A stretch of DNA of 64,000 nt. It comes from Aphis gossypii. Lineage: Eukaryota; Arthropoda; Insecta; Hemiptera; Aphididae. This document shows, piece after piece, positions 1 to 13,327 of this stretch (positions within the stretch are counted from its first letter, which is position 1; the number at the start of each line of letters is the position of its first letter). Location of the stretch: assembly GCF_020184175.1 (NCBI RefSeq), contig NC_065530.1:31845260-31909259 (forward strand). Reading direction: 5' to 3'. Under the pieces are notes generated by a model. That model made no database searches. It worked only from the letters and a program-made list of their open reading frames with translations, and was not told where the DNA came from. A program made the position numbers and the translations under genes.

Positions 1-2577
1 TGTGCGTTTGGTTAAACGTCTCGGTGTAGTCTTTCTGATCAATACTGCTCGTTTACGGCATCGCCCCGTCTGACATAGTTAGTTTTAATAATAATAAAAA
101 CTACAATATTCTAGACAAATATTGTTATTCGACGACACGCGTTTGATTTCATTATTTTAGAATTTCAAACATTTTGTCGATTAATGTAGATAATCAAATA
201 GGTAGTTTGAGTATTTCATTTTTACGAGAAGAAAAATATCACATTGTTAAAACCAAACTTAAAATTCTAATATTTCATTTAAAATACAGACCTTATACAA
301 CAACAACAACAACACCAACAACAGAACTTTCCGTATATGCATTAAATATTTTTAATACTATTCAATGACGACATTCAAACGAATACGATATGCCTAAAAT
401 TAAACTGTGTAAAAATATAATATTATAATATACGCATGTGCCGTATAATATGCAAATACGTTATTTACTATCACGTTATCATCATCGTACTCTATTAAAA
501 ATAAAAAAAATTAAATGAAATTAAAAGCAGTCAACAAGTCTATATATATATATTATATAAACGTATAAATAATAATTAACCCACAAAGGTTTTATGGAGT
601 AGACAGCGTAAAATTAAAACGCATATTATAGTTCTATACTGAAAAAACATAAAAGCGTCCCGAGAATATTATACACTGGTATTAATATTGTTTGAAGAAT
701 TTTCTTTTCGAGTACACACTACTGCACACAGTAGTCTACTATACTTTATCCATTGCAGTGTTTTAAATATTTTCGTATTTTATCAGTGTGCACTATAATA
801 TAGGTCTATAATATTTCGCTAGCCGAGTTATTCAGAAACAAAAAATACACTCTCCGTAATTCGTTTGTCTCGTTTCTAATTAAAAAATAAAATCTTGACT
901 ATACAATAATTGTCCCCGACACAGACCGTATTAAAACATTATTTATAACGTTCATAGGTAATATATAATACATAAATATACTTATAAATAATTTATGTGT
1001 ATTTTAACTATTGCATAACGACCGCTTGATAAGCTATTTTATAAGTATATAATATATAATATATATAATACAAACAATACACAGATAGATCAGAGCCGCA
1101 GCCAAGGGAGCAAGTGCGTTCCCCTAAAATTGAATTTTTTAATTGTTAATTATTTAGATTATAATAACATTATCGAGTACAACACTGTGATAAATTATCA
1201 CAGCTCAACCGCGATTATGGATATACATTTATTATTAATATTATTATTATTAAGATGTCAAAACCAAAGGTGGTTGGTTTTTATTAGAATACGGGGAACG
1301 CTAAACGACGGTCTGTATCCCATATTATTTATTATCGCCTCTCCTCGATTTCAAACCTTCGCCCTTCCTATTCAGTCCTGATCAGTGCTATTCAGAATCT
1401 AACCTACCCTGAGTGCCGAGTGGTATCTCTAATACTAGATAAATTTATATTGAAAACGACTAATGATAACTAGATTCTAGAATAACATTTCTACATTAAA
1501 AAAAACACACACTTAATATTATGCTTCAAATGCCAAATTATTGGTACCAAAATTAAAAAAAAAAATTTGCTCCTCATTATAAGACTTCTATCTCAACTAT
1601 ATACTCAAGTATGTTTTCAACCAATACTACCCCCGACAGTGCAAGGTTCACTTACACCAGCAGTTAGTTTTTTTTTATTCAGTTCCTTTATAAACATTTT
1701 ACACACATTTTCAAAAGCTACTTGTAGGTACCATGAGTGTGAGCCGGGCGTGTTATTGTTACTGTCAAACATTCAGATAAAAAGTCATTGAATTGACTAA
1801 CCTAAAAGGTTGTTTTATTATATGTATACTACGGTCGAATTTTTTTTAAACTCTTTGATTAAAAATGTGCAGTATACATAAAAATAAAATAAATCCTATT
1901 ATAAAATTTTATAAATCAAGACATTATTAAGTTAAATTTGAAAACAATTTAAACACAGTCAAAATAAAATAAGCTCAAAATTGTCCATACTTTCAACAAA
2001 CAATTAAAAAATAAATTATTTAAGTATAAAAATGATATAAACCATGATATTATATTCAAATAATTTTACTGACTGATGATAAAAGTTATAAAAAAAAAAA
2101 AAAACAAGAACGAATATTTCAAATTCCTATAAATAGCCTTAAAATAAGCAAAATATTTTGAAAAATAAATTATGTAAAGAAAATGTCAATCTAAAGAACT
2201 GGTGAAATTTTCAAGTATCTACGACTTATATATTTTGAATAATAACAAATATTTAAAATCGTTTGAGGAAAATCGTTATATTGTTAGGTACGCTATTTCG
2301 TAAAAATTTAAAATTCAAACGCTCATAACATTTTTCCTATAATGATATACTTCGAGTTTTCTCTATAGCTGTTTTTCTTAATTTTTTTAAAAAAGTTAGA
2401 AAATTCTTACTTTTTACCTCTATAATGCACTATATCGATACGTTCATCACTCCGTCCAGATTGTTCAGAATCTAAAAATCAAATATTCCTATATTTCAGT
2501 CAAAAATATACTGTCTGTGTGTAAGTGTACTACAACAGTCATTCCGTGACATAGGTACTACACTCGCACAAGTATTA
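1..2577. other. AT-rich non-coding stretch with repeat fragments
   Basis: No convincing coding exon is visible; the open frames here are short, start at non-ATG codons and resemble nothing I know. Around 1085-1400 the sequence becomes less AT-rich and looks like a decayed transposon fragment. From about 2095 to 2475 it matches, base for base over long runs, a repeat seen again near 14.5 kb and 41.6 kb (listed separately). Confidence 0.5.
2095..2478 (+). repeat. Interspersed repeat, copy 1 (TIR-type family)
   Basis: This segment shares long near-identical runs with 14470-14740 (for example the stretch around the words AACTGG, TTTTCAAGTATCTACGAC and TTTTCTCTATAGCT) in the same orientation. Its right end, near 2447-2478, reads CATCACTCCGTCC...TTCAGAATCTA, the same end as the copy at 41.6-42.06 kb (CTCCGTTCTGAATCTA). 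The opposite end, read as GATTCTGAACGGAG, appears at 14205 and as GATTCTGAATGGAG at 21481, so the family has terminal inverted repeats. No coding capacity is visible. Confidence 0.75.
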
Positions 2578-2639
2578 GTGCCATGGTTAAAAGAGACTAG
2601 AATTTGTCGAGTGCTCTATAAACCATTCGTGTATAGTAT

Positions 2640-3020
2640 ACATATATCATATACGCGTCCGTCCTTCGCCCGACAAATTAATGCTCTCGCAGAGTTATTC
2701 GAAATCAACCGACGGCGGGCGACCTACTTTACAAAACGGTCCATCTCCACCCTTAATGTGGAAACGCATTATTTCGTCGTGTCACTGGCGCCCGCCATAC
2801 CGGGATCATACTTCATGTCACTGGCACTGATGTTGCTGACAAAAACAAGAGGACCGCAGTGAGTTGGAGAGGAAGAGGGTGAACGAGAAACGGAGAGAGA
2901 CAGACGGCAAATTGATATAAAGACCGCCACGTTGCCGCTGCTAATGCGTGCCGAGCGTGTGCTTGATGGAAATCGAATAAGAAGAACTGCTGCGACGAAA
3001 TGACAAAAGCTTCATGGCTG
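2640..3020 (+). other. GC-richer segment, possible first exon or promoter
   Basis: In an otherwise very AT-rich region this stretch has clearly higher GC and many CpG dinucleotides. It contains an open frame to 2862 that begins at a GTG codon, and a good donor-like GTGAGT at 2859-2864. It could be 5' untranslated exon or promoter sequence for the gene whose last coding exon starts at 5271. The reading phase at 2858 does not match that acceptor if the visible open frame is coding, so only a non-coding exon would fit. This is inference; a transposon remnant is the alternative. Confidence 0.25.
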
Positions 3021-5270
3021 CAAAATCATTTATTCTATTATCGTTAATTTTTTTTCCCTCACACCGACGACAATATATTTTATAATAATATACTAATGTA
3101 CAGGGCGATTCCCCAGCGTGCTCATTCTCGTTATTCTTGTAATAAAGTATATTTATTCAAATTCTGATTTTTGGAATTTTCATGTACCTGCAGACTGCAG
3201 TACACATGGGAGATGTTTTCAATTACTTAGGTTTTTATTATAATACGTATTCATATTTTGTAGGTACTCGAAATACATTGAATTTTAGACTATTAAACTC
3301 TGATAAATAATTTATAACGTATTCAAGCTGGGGGGTTCAGGACTTTATAAGCTCTTATTTATGACGTTTTTATCGTTTAAATTAAACTCTTAAGGTTGCA
3401 ATACATCGTTAAAATATGACTTCGTAAATACGGCATAGGTATTTTTAACAAATATAGTATTATTCAATCTAATATTCTAATATTTATGTAATGAAAGCCC
3501 AGGGTAAAAATATTTTTATTAATAAAACCCTTAAGCGACAAAAAACTTTCAATCAACCGAAAAAATTTTAAATTAAAAAGCGTTTTCGTGCTAATATTAA
3601 TCTCCTATAAGTCTCTTATATAATCTCCTATAGTCATAGATGACTGAATATTGTATTATTTATAATTCCATACATAAAATACACGACTTTCGTTCATGTA
3701 ATATTCGTCTGAATAAATAGAACCCCATACAAATTGCATTCGCTGAGAAAGATCTAAGATTAATTTATAAAAGTACCTATATGTACTTACTGGCAAATTA
3801 TAATGTTGGAAATAATTAAATTTGTTGAACAGAAATTCTTATACTTAATAAAACCCTGTCGGATATTAAAAATAAATTGGATCGAGATTAAAAATATAAA
3901 TTAATTTAAACCCTTATAATGTAATTGTCCCAAATCAAAAATTATAATTTTCAAGAATATTCAGACGAATTGTAATAATATTACCAGCATCATAAAATAG
4001 TTGGTTAATTGGTCTTTTATTTTGAATCTGCTTGTATCAAATTTAAATAACAATATTAATACAAATTCCAAATTATACATACTTCGTTAGTAACGTATTG
4101 TAACTTTACTCTAAAGTAAAAAATGTAATACGTACCTACTTGTATAGAATGTTTGAAATTGTTTTAAATATTTCTGAGAAACAACAATAAGTATTACTAT
4201 GACATCACATGTATAACTACGTTAGAAAGATTCTATTTAATGCAAATGATCTTTTATTAATCCGTTAAAAATTCTTATATATGACGTCACGACGATTATA
4301 ATGTTATCTATTATTCCCTACCTATTCATATTCCATACAAATAAAATTATAATAATGATATAGAAATATGATACTTGAATTTAATTAAAAATGCAGAGCT
4401 AAATCTTATGTACATGTGCGTAATTAATATAAAAAATTTAACATTAAAAAAAAATAATAAAATCTTTGGGATTTTAAAAGAAAACAATTAAAATTTTAAA
4501 GAATTAAAATTTTTACGAATCTCATAATAAAACAATATCTATTTTCAATTTCAACACATTTCATTCATGAACGGTTTACGCGTAGGTGTACTATACGTCA
4601 TATATAATATAGAATATTATACAAAGAACTGTAGTTATTATGTATTATAAATTCTAAATAAATGAAGACGATGTGTAAATGTTAAACCGATTAAGTTTTG
4701 TTTTTAGATGGTTAGACTTAAATAAAAATATATGTCATTATTGTGATATTTCTAAGTATCAACTTAACAAGTAGATAGGAGATGAGAAAATAAATAAAAA
4801 TTCCTACTCAAACTTAAATTTAAATTAAGCTCTTATGGCATATACTAAACATTATATCTTGAAAAAATAGAAAATAAATTATTAATATTATCAATTTTTC
4901 CCCCAAAAAATCTAATATCACAATTAATATAATAGTGTGATAAATAGGTTAAATTTTTGTTTTAAAGAAAAACACTGACATCGACTTTTAATTATAAACG
5001 TTTTCTCGTACTTTATTTATTAGGCGGCTTTTGACTGTATACAATTATAATTATAAAAACTGCTCAGTGGTTGTATGCGACGTATACTCAATCTGTCTAG
5101 TCGTGTGCTTATTACATATATATATATATATATACCTAACGTATATTATAATCTTTTTTTTTTTTTTTCATAATAATGATAATAAACGCCCGTGTTGTAT
5201 TCTCATAACATTATAGTGTATATTATTAATAATAAAGATTATTTATTTTTCCGACGTGGACTTGCCGCAG
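3021..5270. other. Non-coding AT-rich stretch, probable intron or upstream region
   Basis: I see no coding exon. Simple sequence is present: a TA repeat near 5116-5140 and a poly-T run near 5154-5168. A pyrimidine-rich tract followed by CAG at 5268-5270 looks like a splice acceptor for the exon beginning at 5271. Confidence 0.45.
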
Positions 5271-6107
5271 GTGGAGAGATTCATGTCACTGAAATCGCAA
5301 AAGCCACAGTCGATGGAGGAGGCGAAGGCCGTGGTGAGTGACCGGCACGCGGACATCGACTTCTTCATATACGCGACGGTCGGCCCGCTGTGCTTTGTCG
5401 TCGTGCTCGGGTTCTTGTTGTTGACGCTGTACAAGTACGTGCGCAAACATCCGGTCCAGTGGCCGTGGACGCGCAAGTTCCGGCACCCGTCGTTCTGGCC
5501 GGGCGGCGAACACCAGCACCGGCACCGCCGGATGACAGACGAGTGCGGCGGACGGGACTTCGGAACGTCGTCGTTGGCCGACGACGAGACGTCCAACGGC
5601 GGCGGCGGCGGCGGCGGTTCGGTGAACGTCATCTACTCGGGCGAGTTCGAGCAGAGCCAACAGCAGCAGCTGTCCGGCTCGTGGCTGGACGACGCCAGTT
5701 TCGTGCCCGACGACAGCCTGGACAGGATACGCACGCCCACGCTGCGGCGGACGGTGCCGCCCAAGCACAAGACGTTCACCGACATGCTACAGCAGTACAG
5801 CGGCGTGGACGGCGTGGACGACACCGGCGCCGGCGTGCAGGGCGTGGACGGTGGCCGCGCCGCCGTCCAACACCTGCACCGTCACCGCGGGCCGTCGCGC
5901 GACGGACAGTGCGGCTCGGCGGCCGCCGTGCACCACGCGCAGAGTCCGCGTCTCAGCCGGGACAACAAGCTGCGCATATTGGGATGTAAACAGTCGTGTC
6001 TGCTGCTGCCCGCCGTCCAACCGTTGCAGGTCACCGAAAACGCCACGACGGCCGCGGCGTCGGCACCACCGTTGTCGCCGTCCCGACCGTCGTCGGCGGA
6101 GCCCTGA
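5271..6107 (+). CDS. Uncharacterised single-pass membrane protein, 3'-terminal coding exon
   Basis: I do not recognise this protein. The open frame is strongly GC-rich against AT-rich flanks, and its codon pattern makes a real exon very likely. The frame enters at a plausible acceptor (CAG at 5268-5270); the first in-frame ATG is 5283 in a poor context, so coding may begin in an unseen upstream exon. From that ATG it is 274 residues. A short N-terminal segment with an acidic cluster is followed by one long hydrophobic segment at about residues 29-52 (FFIYATVGPLCFVVV...), then a basic stop-transfer region (KYVRKHP). The tail is long and low-complexity: His-rich, a run of seven glycines, a conserved-looking patch LRRTVPPKHKTFTDMLQ, then Ala/Pro/Ser-rich sequence. 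With no signal peptide it is probably a signal-anchor protein with a cytoplasmic tail. A poly(A) signal candidate AATAAA lies at 7197-7202. A broken copy lies at 12.94-13.33 kb. Confidence 0.7.
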   Translation: MERFMSLKSQKPQSMEEAKAVVSDRHADIDFFIYATVGPLCFVVVLGFLLLTLYKYVRKHPVQWPWTRKFRHPSFWPGGEHQHRHRRMTDECGGRDFGTSSLADDETSNGGGGGGGSVNVIYSGEFEQSQQQQLSGSWLDDASFVPDDSLDRIRTPTLRRTVPPKHKTFTDMLQQYSGVDGVDDTGAGVQGVDGGRAAVQHLHRHRGPSRDGQCGSAAAVHHAQSPRLSRDNKLRILGCKQSCLLLPAVQPLQVTENATTAAASAPPLSPSRPSSAEP

Positions 6108-9100
6108 ACGCGCGTGCCCGACGAGGAGCATAACACCCGAGTATTTCGACGCGCGCGTGTGCTGCACGGGACGTTCTTAGAACGTCGGTCGGACACGCGC
6201 GACAACCTAAACCGGACACAGACCGTGGTGTGATTCGTTTTCATCACACGCTATCTGCTCTCACTCTCACCCCCCCCCTCTCTCATTCTCCTAGCTCTCT
6301 GCTGCTGCTGTTTACCAAAAACGTACTAAACATAAAAATTAAAAAAAAAAATAATATAATATATTTATTAAAAGTGTATACATAAAAAAAAAAAAGGTTA
6401 GGTGTTTTAGCCGTTTTTGATTTTTAAAAAAAAATTAAATTATACTCACGCGAGCGCGTCACATACCCGAGAAACGTCAGGCGACAATATCGTATAATAT
6501 TGTATTTTAACAGAATAATATTATATTATTCTCGTTGTTTATAGTACCCTCGTATATTATAATATTGTTTATGCAGAGGCACTAAATACCCGTCATCCGC
6601 ACGAGTGTAATAATTTTACCCTTATAAGCAAGCGAGCATACAATGTTTTATTGTCGTACGTTGTCGTATAATAGTTGTGTATACATAATTGTTGCGACGT
6701 CGTCGAGTAAACACGATAATAATGATAATGTGTTAATATTATATTCATATTTTCTTGATTGTTTTTAATATTATCGCTATATACATAGTAGTTATTAGTA
6801 GAGTCACTGAAAAAAAAAAACAAAAAACACACCTAAGACGAAACGTAAAAAATACATATTATAAATTATAATAAATACTCGTAATAAAAATATTATTTTT
6901 TTTCGTACAATATCGATAGTTTGTGAATGCTATTTTTTTCCGTGTAATGAAGATTATAATTATATATTATAATATATGCCATAACACAAATATATTATAT
7001 ACGGTATACTATGTACTTATATTTACTCTATTTTATTACGATTATTACATAATATTTTATACACCGATGGTCTTTATTATGATATCCGTATATACCATAG
7101 GTTATAATTTGTACATATTAAGTTGAACGACTAGTGTTAGATTCGTCTTGACGTATTTTTTGGAATCCCATTTACCCATTTATGGTTATCACATTAAATA
7201 AACTATTCTGTAGCTTATGATAATAACACATACCTCGACAAAGTTGGTCGGTTTTGTTCTCGTCGTTAAGACATAGACTGTACGTTTCACGTACTATTGT
7301 TGTAATATTATTATCGTCTTGTCGTATTAAGTTAAGTTTGCGTAAAAAATAAGTCAGACAAAATATATGCGTCGTAATATTATATTATAACCAGATATTA
7401 TTATAATGTAAATATTAAGCTGTATAATTATCGGTACATAGAGTCTTCGTATTATACTATAAGCTTTTTTTTTTTAAAAAAACTACTAATACTAATAAAG
7501 GCAAAACCATTATAAACCATGTTATTATATTTAGTATTTATTGACTTGGTTTCTTAACTGTATAGTGTGTAATGAACCCATATTATCTAGTAGTAAGATA
7601 AATTATTAATAATATTAATATTACCTATATTAAATGATGTGCTATATTTCGTAATTATCTATCGTAACATAACAATTACGATAGTTTTTTTTTTTTTTAT
7701 GTTATAATAAATTTGTAAAATGAAATCGATGTGTATAAAACGAAACCAACACCGTTTACTAAAAATAATTAAGTAAATATATTATTACTAACAACTAAAA
7801 CGTATTCTAAGACTAAAAAAATACTAAATAATATGTTAAAAGTTTAAAATTTAGATAATATAAATATATATGTGTATGACAAGAAAATAATAATTACTAT
7901 AACTATTTAATATTATGCCTACACTACTCATGATCAGTAAACATTAAAAAATATTCATGGTAATCACTAATCATTAATAATGATATTATTGTTGTATTAA
8001 TATTACTATTTCAGACTTCAGTATAAAATAAAAGAATGTAGTTATGTCTGCACGTTATTAAATTATATAACATATACCGTCGATTTCTCAATTTGCATAT
8101 GAGTAAGAATACTTCTATATTTTTGTTCAAAAGTTTGCGTGTTGTAAATTTAATTTGGTTTAAGGCTCGATGATCGCTAAATAAAATTATATGTTTATTA
8201 GTGAATATATAATATCGTACAGTGTATAAAAATGTATTTATGCATTATATTGTAATTTGTAGTTAAAAACTTATTAAGAATTAATACGTCTTACACGTAT
8301 CATTTCGATGTTTATCACGTAGATAATTTTTGAAAATTATAATTTTTTTCATCTTATGAATATTAGATCAATAGACAATTTCTACCATAAAATATTGTAA
8401 ATGTCTTCCTCCTTTTTTGTTGTATAATAAAGTCTATAGTTTTAATAATTTCTATTCGTATAGAAACTGTTTTGACCGTGAGCAAAGCGTATTGTAGTTA
8501 GTTTTAACATTATACAAAAATTATTATATTCCTGGACGATGTGAACAATTATTACGAATGTTTTCATCAACCACGTTGTTTTAATTTTATAAATTTTATT
8601 AGTTAATTATATTTTAAATTTATAAATTTTATGTAAACATTATATATAGTTAGTTGTGGTTTTCTCCGCGCAGATTAATTGTGTATTATGTATTTAACTA
8701 CTTTAATATAATCAATAAAATCGATATTAATAATATTGATTTGTCTTTCTTCCAAATGTGTGCGACTATTAGATTATTAGAATAATATAATAATATAGAA
8801 TCACTATAAATTACACAATTGATAAAACTATATTTGTTGTGACAAGTGCCTACTATTATTAAATTATTAACCATTATAATATTAATATAATAATATTTAC
8901 AATTAATATGTAACAATTGTCTACACATCGACCTACGTTTAAAAATGGTGTCAATAATTACAAATTGTTTAGTAATTGGCTAGATAGACATAATATATGC
9001 TTTGCAAAATGGAAAATATCACTCAACAGGGCCCATTTGTAGTGTGGTGATTTGTGAAATGTCCTATCAATACAAAGTAAGTTTATTTAAATAGATACTA

Positions 9101-12100
9101 ATGTAATTAAAGAAAAAATGGACAAAGGTATTATATTATGCGATATATAGGTACCTAAAAATATGAATATATACATTTGAATTTAGAACCTATAATATAA
9201 TGTTGGGCGTTTGAACTTTAAAAATGTAATTTCGTTGTGTACCAGTGCAACTCATAGTCAAGAATATAGTGTACCTACATCATAGATAACAATATTATAT
9301 AGTTGATAAGTTTATAGTAGGTACACTGTAAACATAATATATCTATGTGTGTATTAGAGTCTGTGCTTTAGAGTTTAGGTAATCATTTACACAAAGGAAA
9401 AGGTCATACCGGAGTTAGCAAAATATGTAAGATGAGAATGTGCACAAACGACTCGTGAGCCTGTCAAGGTAACGTAATAGAATTTTGTTGTGTGTGAACC
9501 CTTGTTTCTCAGTAATTTCATATTATAATTTATAACATAGAATACCTAATAATCATACAGAAACTAAAGTACATAAAAGTATGGGATGCCTTGTTATCAA
9601 TACCAAAACCGATCTCTTATTAGCTCACAGAAATGACAAGACAATATATATTATAGATTATATAGACATTATATTTATACATAAATATTAAAAAAAAAAA
9701 TAGGTAGTACAGAATTTTTATATGCATCCGTAAGGCCACAGTACAAATTTCATTATTCTGTAATGTAAATAATATATTTCAAATATTTTCGTACACATTA
9801 TATTATATACCTCGTACCAATGCATCACGGCATCGGCAAGAAATATATCAGTTACAGTGACTATACAACATATTTTTTAAAAGTATTTAAATAGTAAATA
9901 CATAACCAGAGTTTGGATTTCATAGCACTGAAAAGTATTATATGGACTATAATAGGATCAAAAAACCATAAAATATGCCCTAAAAACATCAAAAATGGCA
10001 ATAAAAAAAAAAATGCAAATCAAAATTGTGTTTTATATTTTATTGACAATTTATTTTATCTTTTGAAAAATATCTATATTTTATAATATAATCTTATGAG
10101 TTATAAATTAATACATTTATAGAAATAAACTGAAATGACCTTCTTTGCCAACATTGTTTTTATGAAAATATTCAAAACAGAATTTAGAAGGCATAAATGT
10201 ACCTACCTATAATATTCAATATCACCGACATCATCGTTTGATATGAAACGAAAACGATGGAATTTTATGTAGGTATTTATGAATAATATTTTAATATGAA
10301 TTTTATGAAAAAACATTACCCCCGACAGGAATATTGAATTTACGTTGACAATTTCATTATATGATTATAATAGATTTAGATTCAACATATAATGTAACGG
10401 CAAAGAAGTGTTGATTCACAGCCCACGTGTCTACTGTCTATGATTACTGATAATGTAAAACTAGACACCGTGAACTTTAATCTAGCAACAAACCAATTTA
10501 TCTTATCTACTTTAGTTCGTGACCCCAACACTTTTAACTTTTTCAGGACCCATTGTCGCACCATGTGCAAAAAATAAAAATAAGTACTTGAAATATATTT
10601 GAAATACTTTATTTTAAATACAAAGCAAGCATTGTATGTTTGTCTTCCTTGGACTTAAAAGCAAATACATGTATTTATTTAATTATATTTATCTTTAATA
10701 CTTAACAAGTATCTACTTATAAGTATGATATTACAATAAACATATAACAATTAGAAATAGAAGGTAATAAGTACATCGAGATCGTAATGCTAAATTGCCG
10801 AAAACTGCTTACTATATTGCATATTTTATTATACCTTTATTAGGTACCTACAACATGTATTTCGTTAATGATAATAATTTGTCATAATATTGTAATATTA
10901 ATTATTATTTATTACATATAAGCCCTAAAGACCGAATTTTCAACTACCACGAAAATTGCATTCATAGTAAATACTCAAGCAATGTTAAGACATACAGTTT
11001 GATTATATATTTATATATATATATTATATTCCCCATTCCTATTCGTTGACGTTATAAAATGCATCCGTATTAAAGTTGGTTGCATGTAGCTAACATTTAG
11101 TGTAACACACGTAAATAAATAATACTTTTGGTTTTCTGATTTGGTGTATAGAATATAGATGAATTTTCCAAAATATGAACTTTACATAGCTGTCCCGCCC
11201 AGCATAGATTTTTTTAACCATTTAAAAGCAGCATTTTATAAAATAATTTTTTTTTTTTTTTTTTTTTTGTAGAACGACCCAAGATTGGTTTTCTTTTTAT
11301 TTTGGACCAAAAATCAACAGTTTATAAGCTCATATACTTTTTTTCATAAGTTTTTAATAATTTACTTTTTGTTTCATCAAACAAAAAAGATTTATTAATC
11401 TTAAAAATATTACAACCATTGTCAACTACGCTAATAGCTATTTACATTCTATTAACCCATTTTGGAATTTGATAAATATTTTAGAAAAAAAGAACGGATT
11501 GACTCTAACGGATCATCACTTAGAATTTCTCACGAAAATCGACTGCAATAAATCGACGAATAAAAAAAATTTAATTTAATATTATGATAATTATTTTGAT
11601 AATGATAGTCTTAAAAAACGTATAATATAAGAATTATTATAGAATTATTCTCTAATAAAACATTATCTAACGACGTGTAATTATGTGAATACACAGCAGC
11701 CAAAATATTACTCACAGTACCTATGTATATAAATATATACATATATGTATGTATTTATATATAATAATAAAAACTATAGTTTGCACAAAACTTAATCATT
11801 TATGGTATAGGTATAAACTATAAAATAAGTTTATAAACCATAAATAAACCTATATAATATATATACTAAAAAAAACGAATTTGTGGATTTATCTTATGCG
11901 TTCACTCAAAACTACTCTACCTATATACATTGTAGTGAACTCGAAACGAAATTATTTGAATAGTTTTGTTGTACACGCGTAGCACAGTTAGACAAAACTG
12001 CCAGCAATAATTCGGTATACCATGTAAGTTTATACGTCTACCTCAACGAATAGGTCTAATATAATATCGACGATGCTCAAGGAAAATGTTTTCTGAAGTT

Positions 12101-12939
12101 TTCACTATAAATTATAGTTCAGAATAATCATCAAAAGAATATTATAATATTTAGGTATAATATATTATTAAACGGGTAAAAAACATATTTTAATAAAATG
12201 CAGTTATTGTGTTATACACCTTAGACTTTAAAAAAAAATATTTTACTTTTTCAAAAACTTAAATCCTAGCTGTTATAAAATTAATGTTAGATATTAAATA
12301 TAAATGTATAAAAACAACAAACAATAAAAAAAAATATTTTTAAATAATATACATAACTATAAATACATTACTATTAACAAATAATAATGAATTGTATGCA
12401 AAGTAACGTTCGACATAAATTATTAGACAGAATCTAGTATTAGGCAAAAAAGTTTTCTAAAAAAAATTTTAATTCTATAAAATATTTAAATATTTAAAAG
12501 CTAATATTAGTATTTTTTTTATATTAAACACATTATGTCTCCAACCCACTCCAACGAAAAATAAGTATTTTTTCATACGATTATTTAGTAAGAATTTGCA
12601 CAATTCATTTCACAATTAGTATGTAGTAGATACCGGGCAGATTCACCATTAGATCCTACTTAGCAGTTATGGCCAATAATAAGTTAATCCTATCCTTGGT
12701 AAACTACCATTTACACATGGAACAAATACGTGAATTTTTTTGTTAATTAAGTACTGAATAATAGATAATAGTAAAAAAAAAAAAAAATCGTTAGGATAGA
12801 GTTGCCGATTGGAGGAGACATGCACGCATAATATACAATAGCTGGTAATCGATTATTCAATAATCATTATTGAATTTATATTTTATTTACATCCTTTACG
12901 TCAAAATTTAACTGTATGATATTATAATAACTATTGTTC
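6108..12939. other. Non-coding AT-rich stretch
   Basis: The first several hundred bases are probably the 3' UTR of the preceding gene. Beyond that I see only AT-rich sequence, homopolymer runs (poly-T near 7690 and 11252-11268) and short microsatellites. A somewhat less AT-rich patch near 10382-10570 has a minus-strand open frame of about 60 codons with no recognisable similarity; I read it as transposon debris. Confidence 0.5.
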
Positions 12940-13327
12940 CGCAAATCGAAAATATCATCAATGAGTGACCGGCACGCGGACATCGACATCTTCGTGGGTC
13001 GGCCGACGGTGCCACCCAAGCACAATAAGACGGTCACCGACGCGTTACAGCGGCGTGGATGACGACGGTGGCCGTGCCGTCCAACACCTGCGTTGTCGCC
13101 GAGTGATCGTCGCGCGACGGACAGTGCGCCGAAGCCAACGTGCACCACGTGCAAGGTATGAGTCTCTAACAAGATTAGAATGTAAACAGTCGTGTCTGCT
13201 GCTGCCCGCCGTACAACCCCGGTGCAGGTCGCCGAGATCGCGACCGCCACCACTGTTGTCGCCGTCCCAACCGTCGGGTGGAGTCCTGAGCGCGTACCCG
13301 ACGAGGATCAACACCCGAGTATTTCGT
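12940..13327 (+). pseudogene. Truncated, frameshifted duplicate of the 5.3-6.1 kb membrane-protein exon
   Basis: Bases 12962-12996 repeat the parent at 5335-5368 (AGTGACCGGCACGCGGACAT...). The sequence then jumps to match 5750 onward (ACGGTGCC.CCCAAGCACAA), deleting about 380 bp that encoded the membrane span and most of the tail. It continues with gaps through the parent stop codon and about 30 bp of 3' UTR, ending at CCCGAGTATTTCG. Read from the ATG at 12961 the frame closes after 33 codons, and later indels break the original frame repeatedly. The copy is GC-rich like its parent and in the same orientation about 7.6 kb downstream. No poly(A) tail is visible at the point where homology ends, which favours local DNA duplication over retrocopying. 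No protein function is expected. Confidence 0.88.

Noticed and set aside
2578..2862. 94-codon plus-strand frame
   Set aside because: It starts at GTG, has no recognisable similarity and no phase-compatible splice to the exon at 5271; kept only as a possible non-coding exon or promoter region.
5116..5140. TA dinucleotide run as a regulatory site
   Set aside because: A simple microsatellite; such runs are common throughout this window.
5243..6247. Several long open frames on both strands overlapping the membrane-protein exon
   Set aside because: They are GC-rich shadow frames; only the plus frame ending at 6107 has a plausible acceptor, a membrane span and a composition that suits a protein.
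6593..7126. Short Tyr/Ile/Asn-rich frames on both strands
   Set aside because: Typical chance open frames of TA-rich DNA.
10382..10570. 62-codon minus-strand frame
   Set aside because: No ATG context, domain or second copy in the window; most likely transposon debris.
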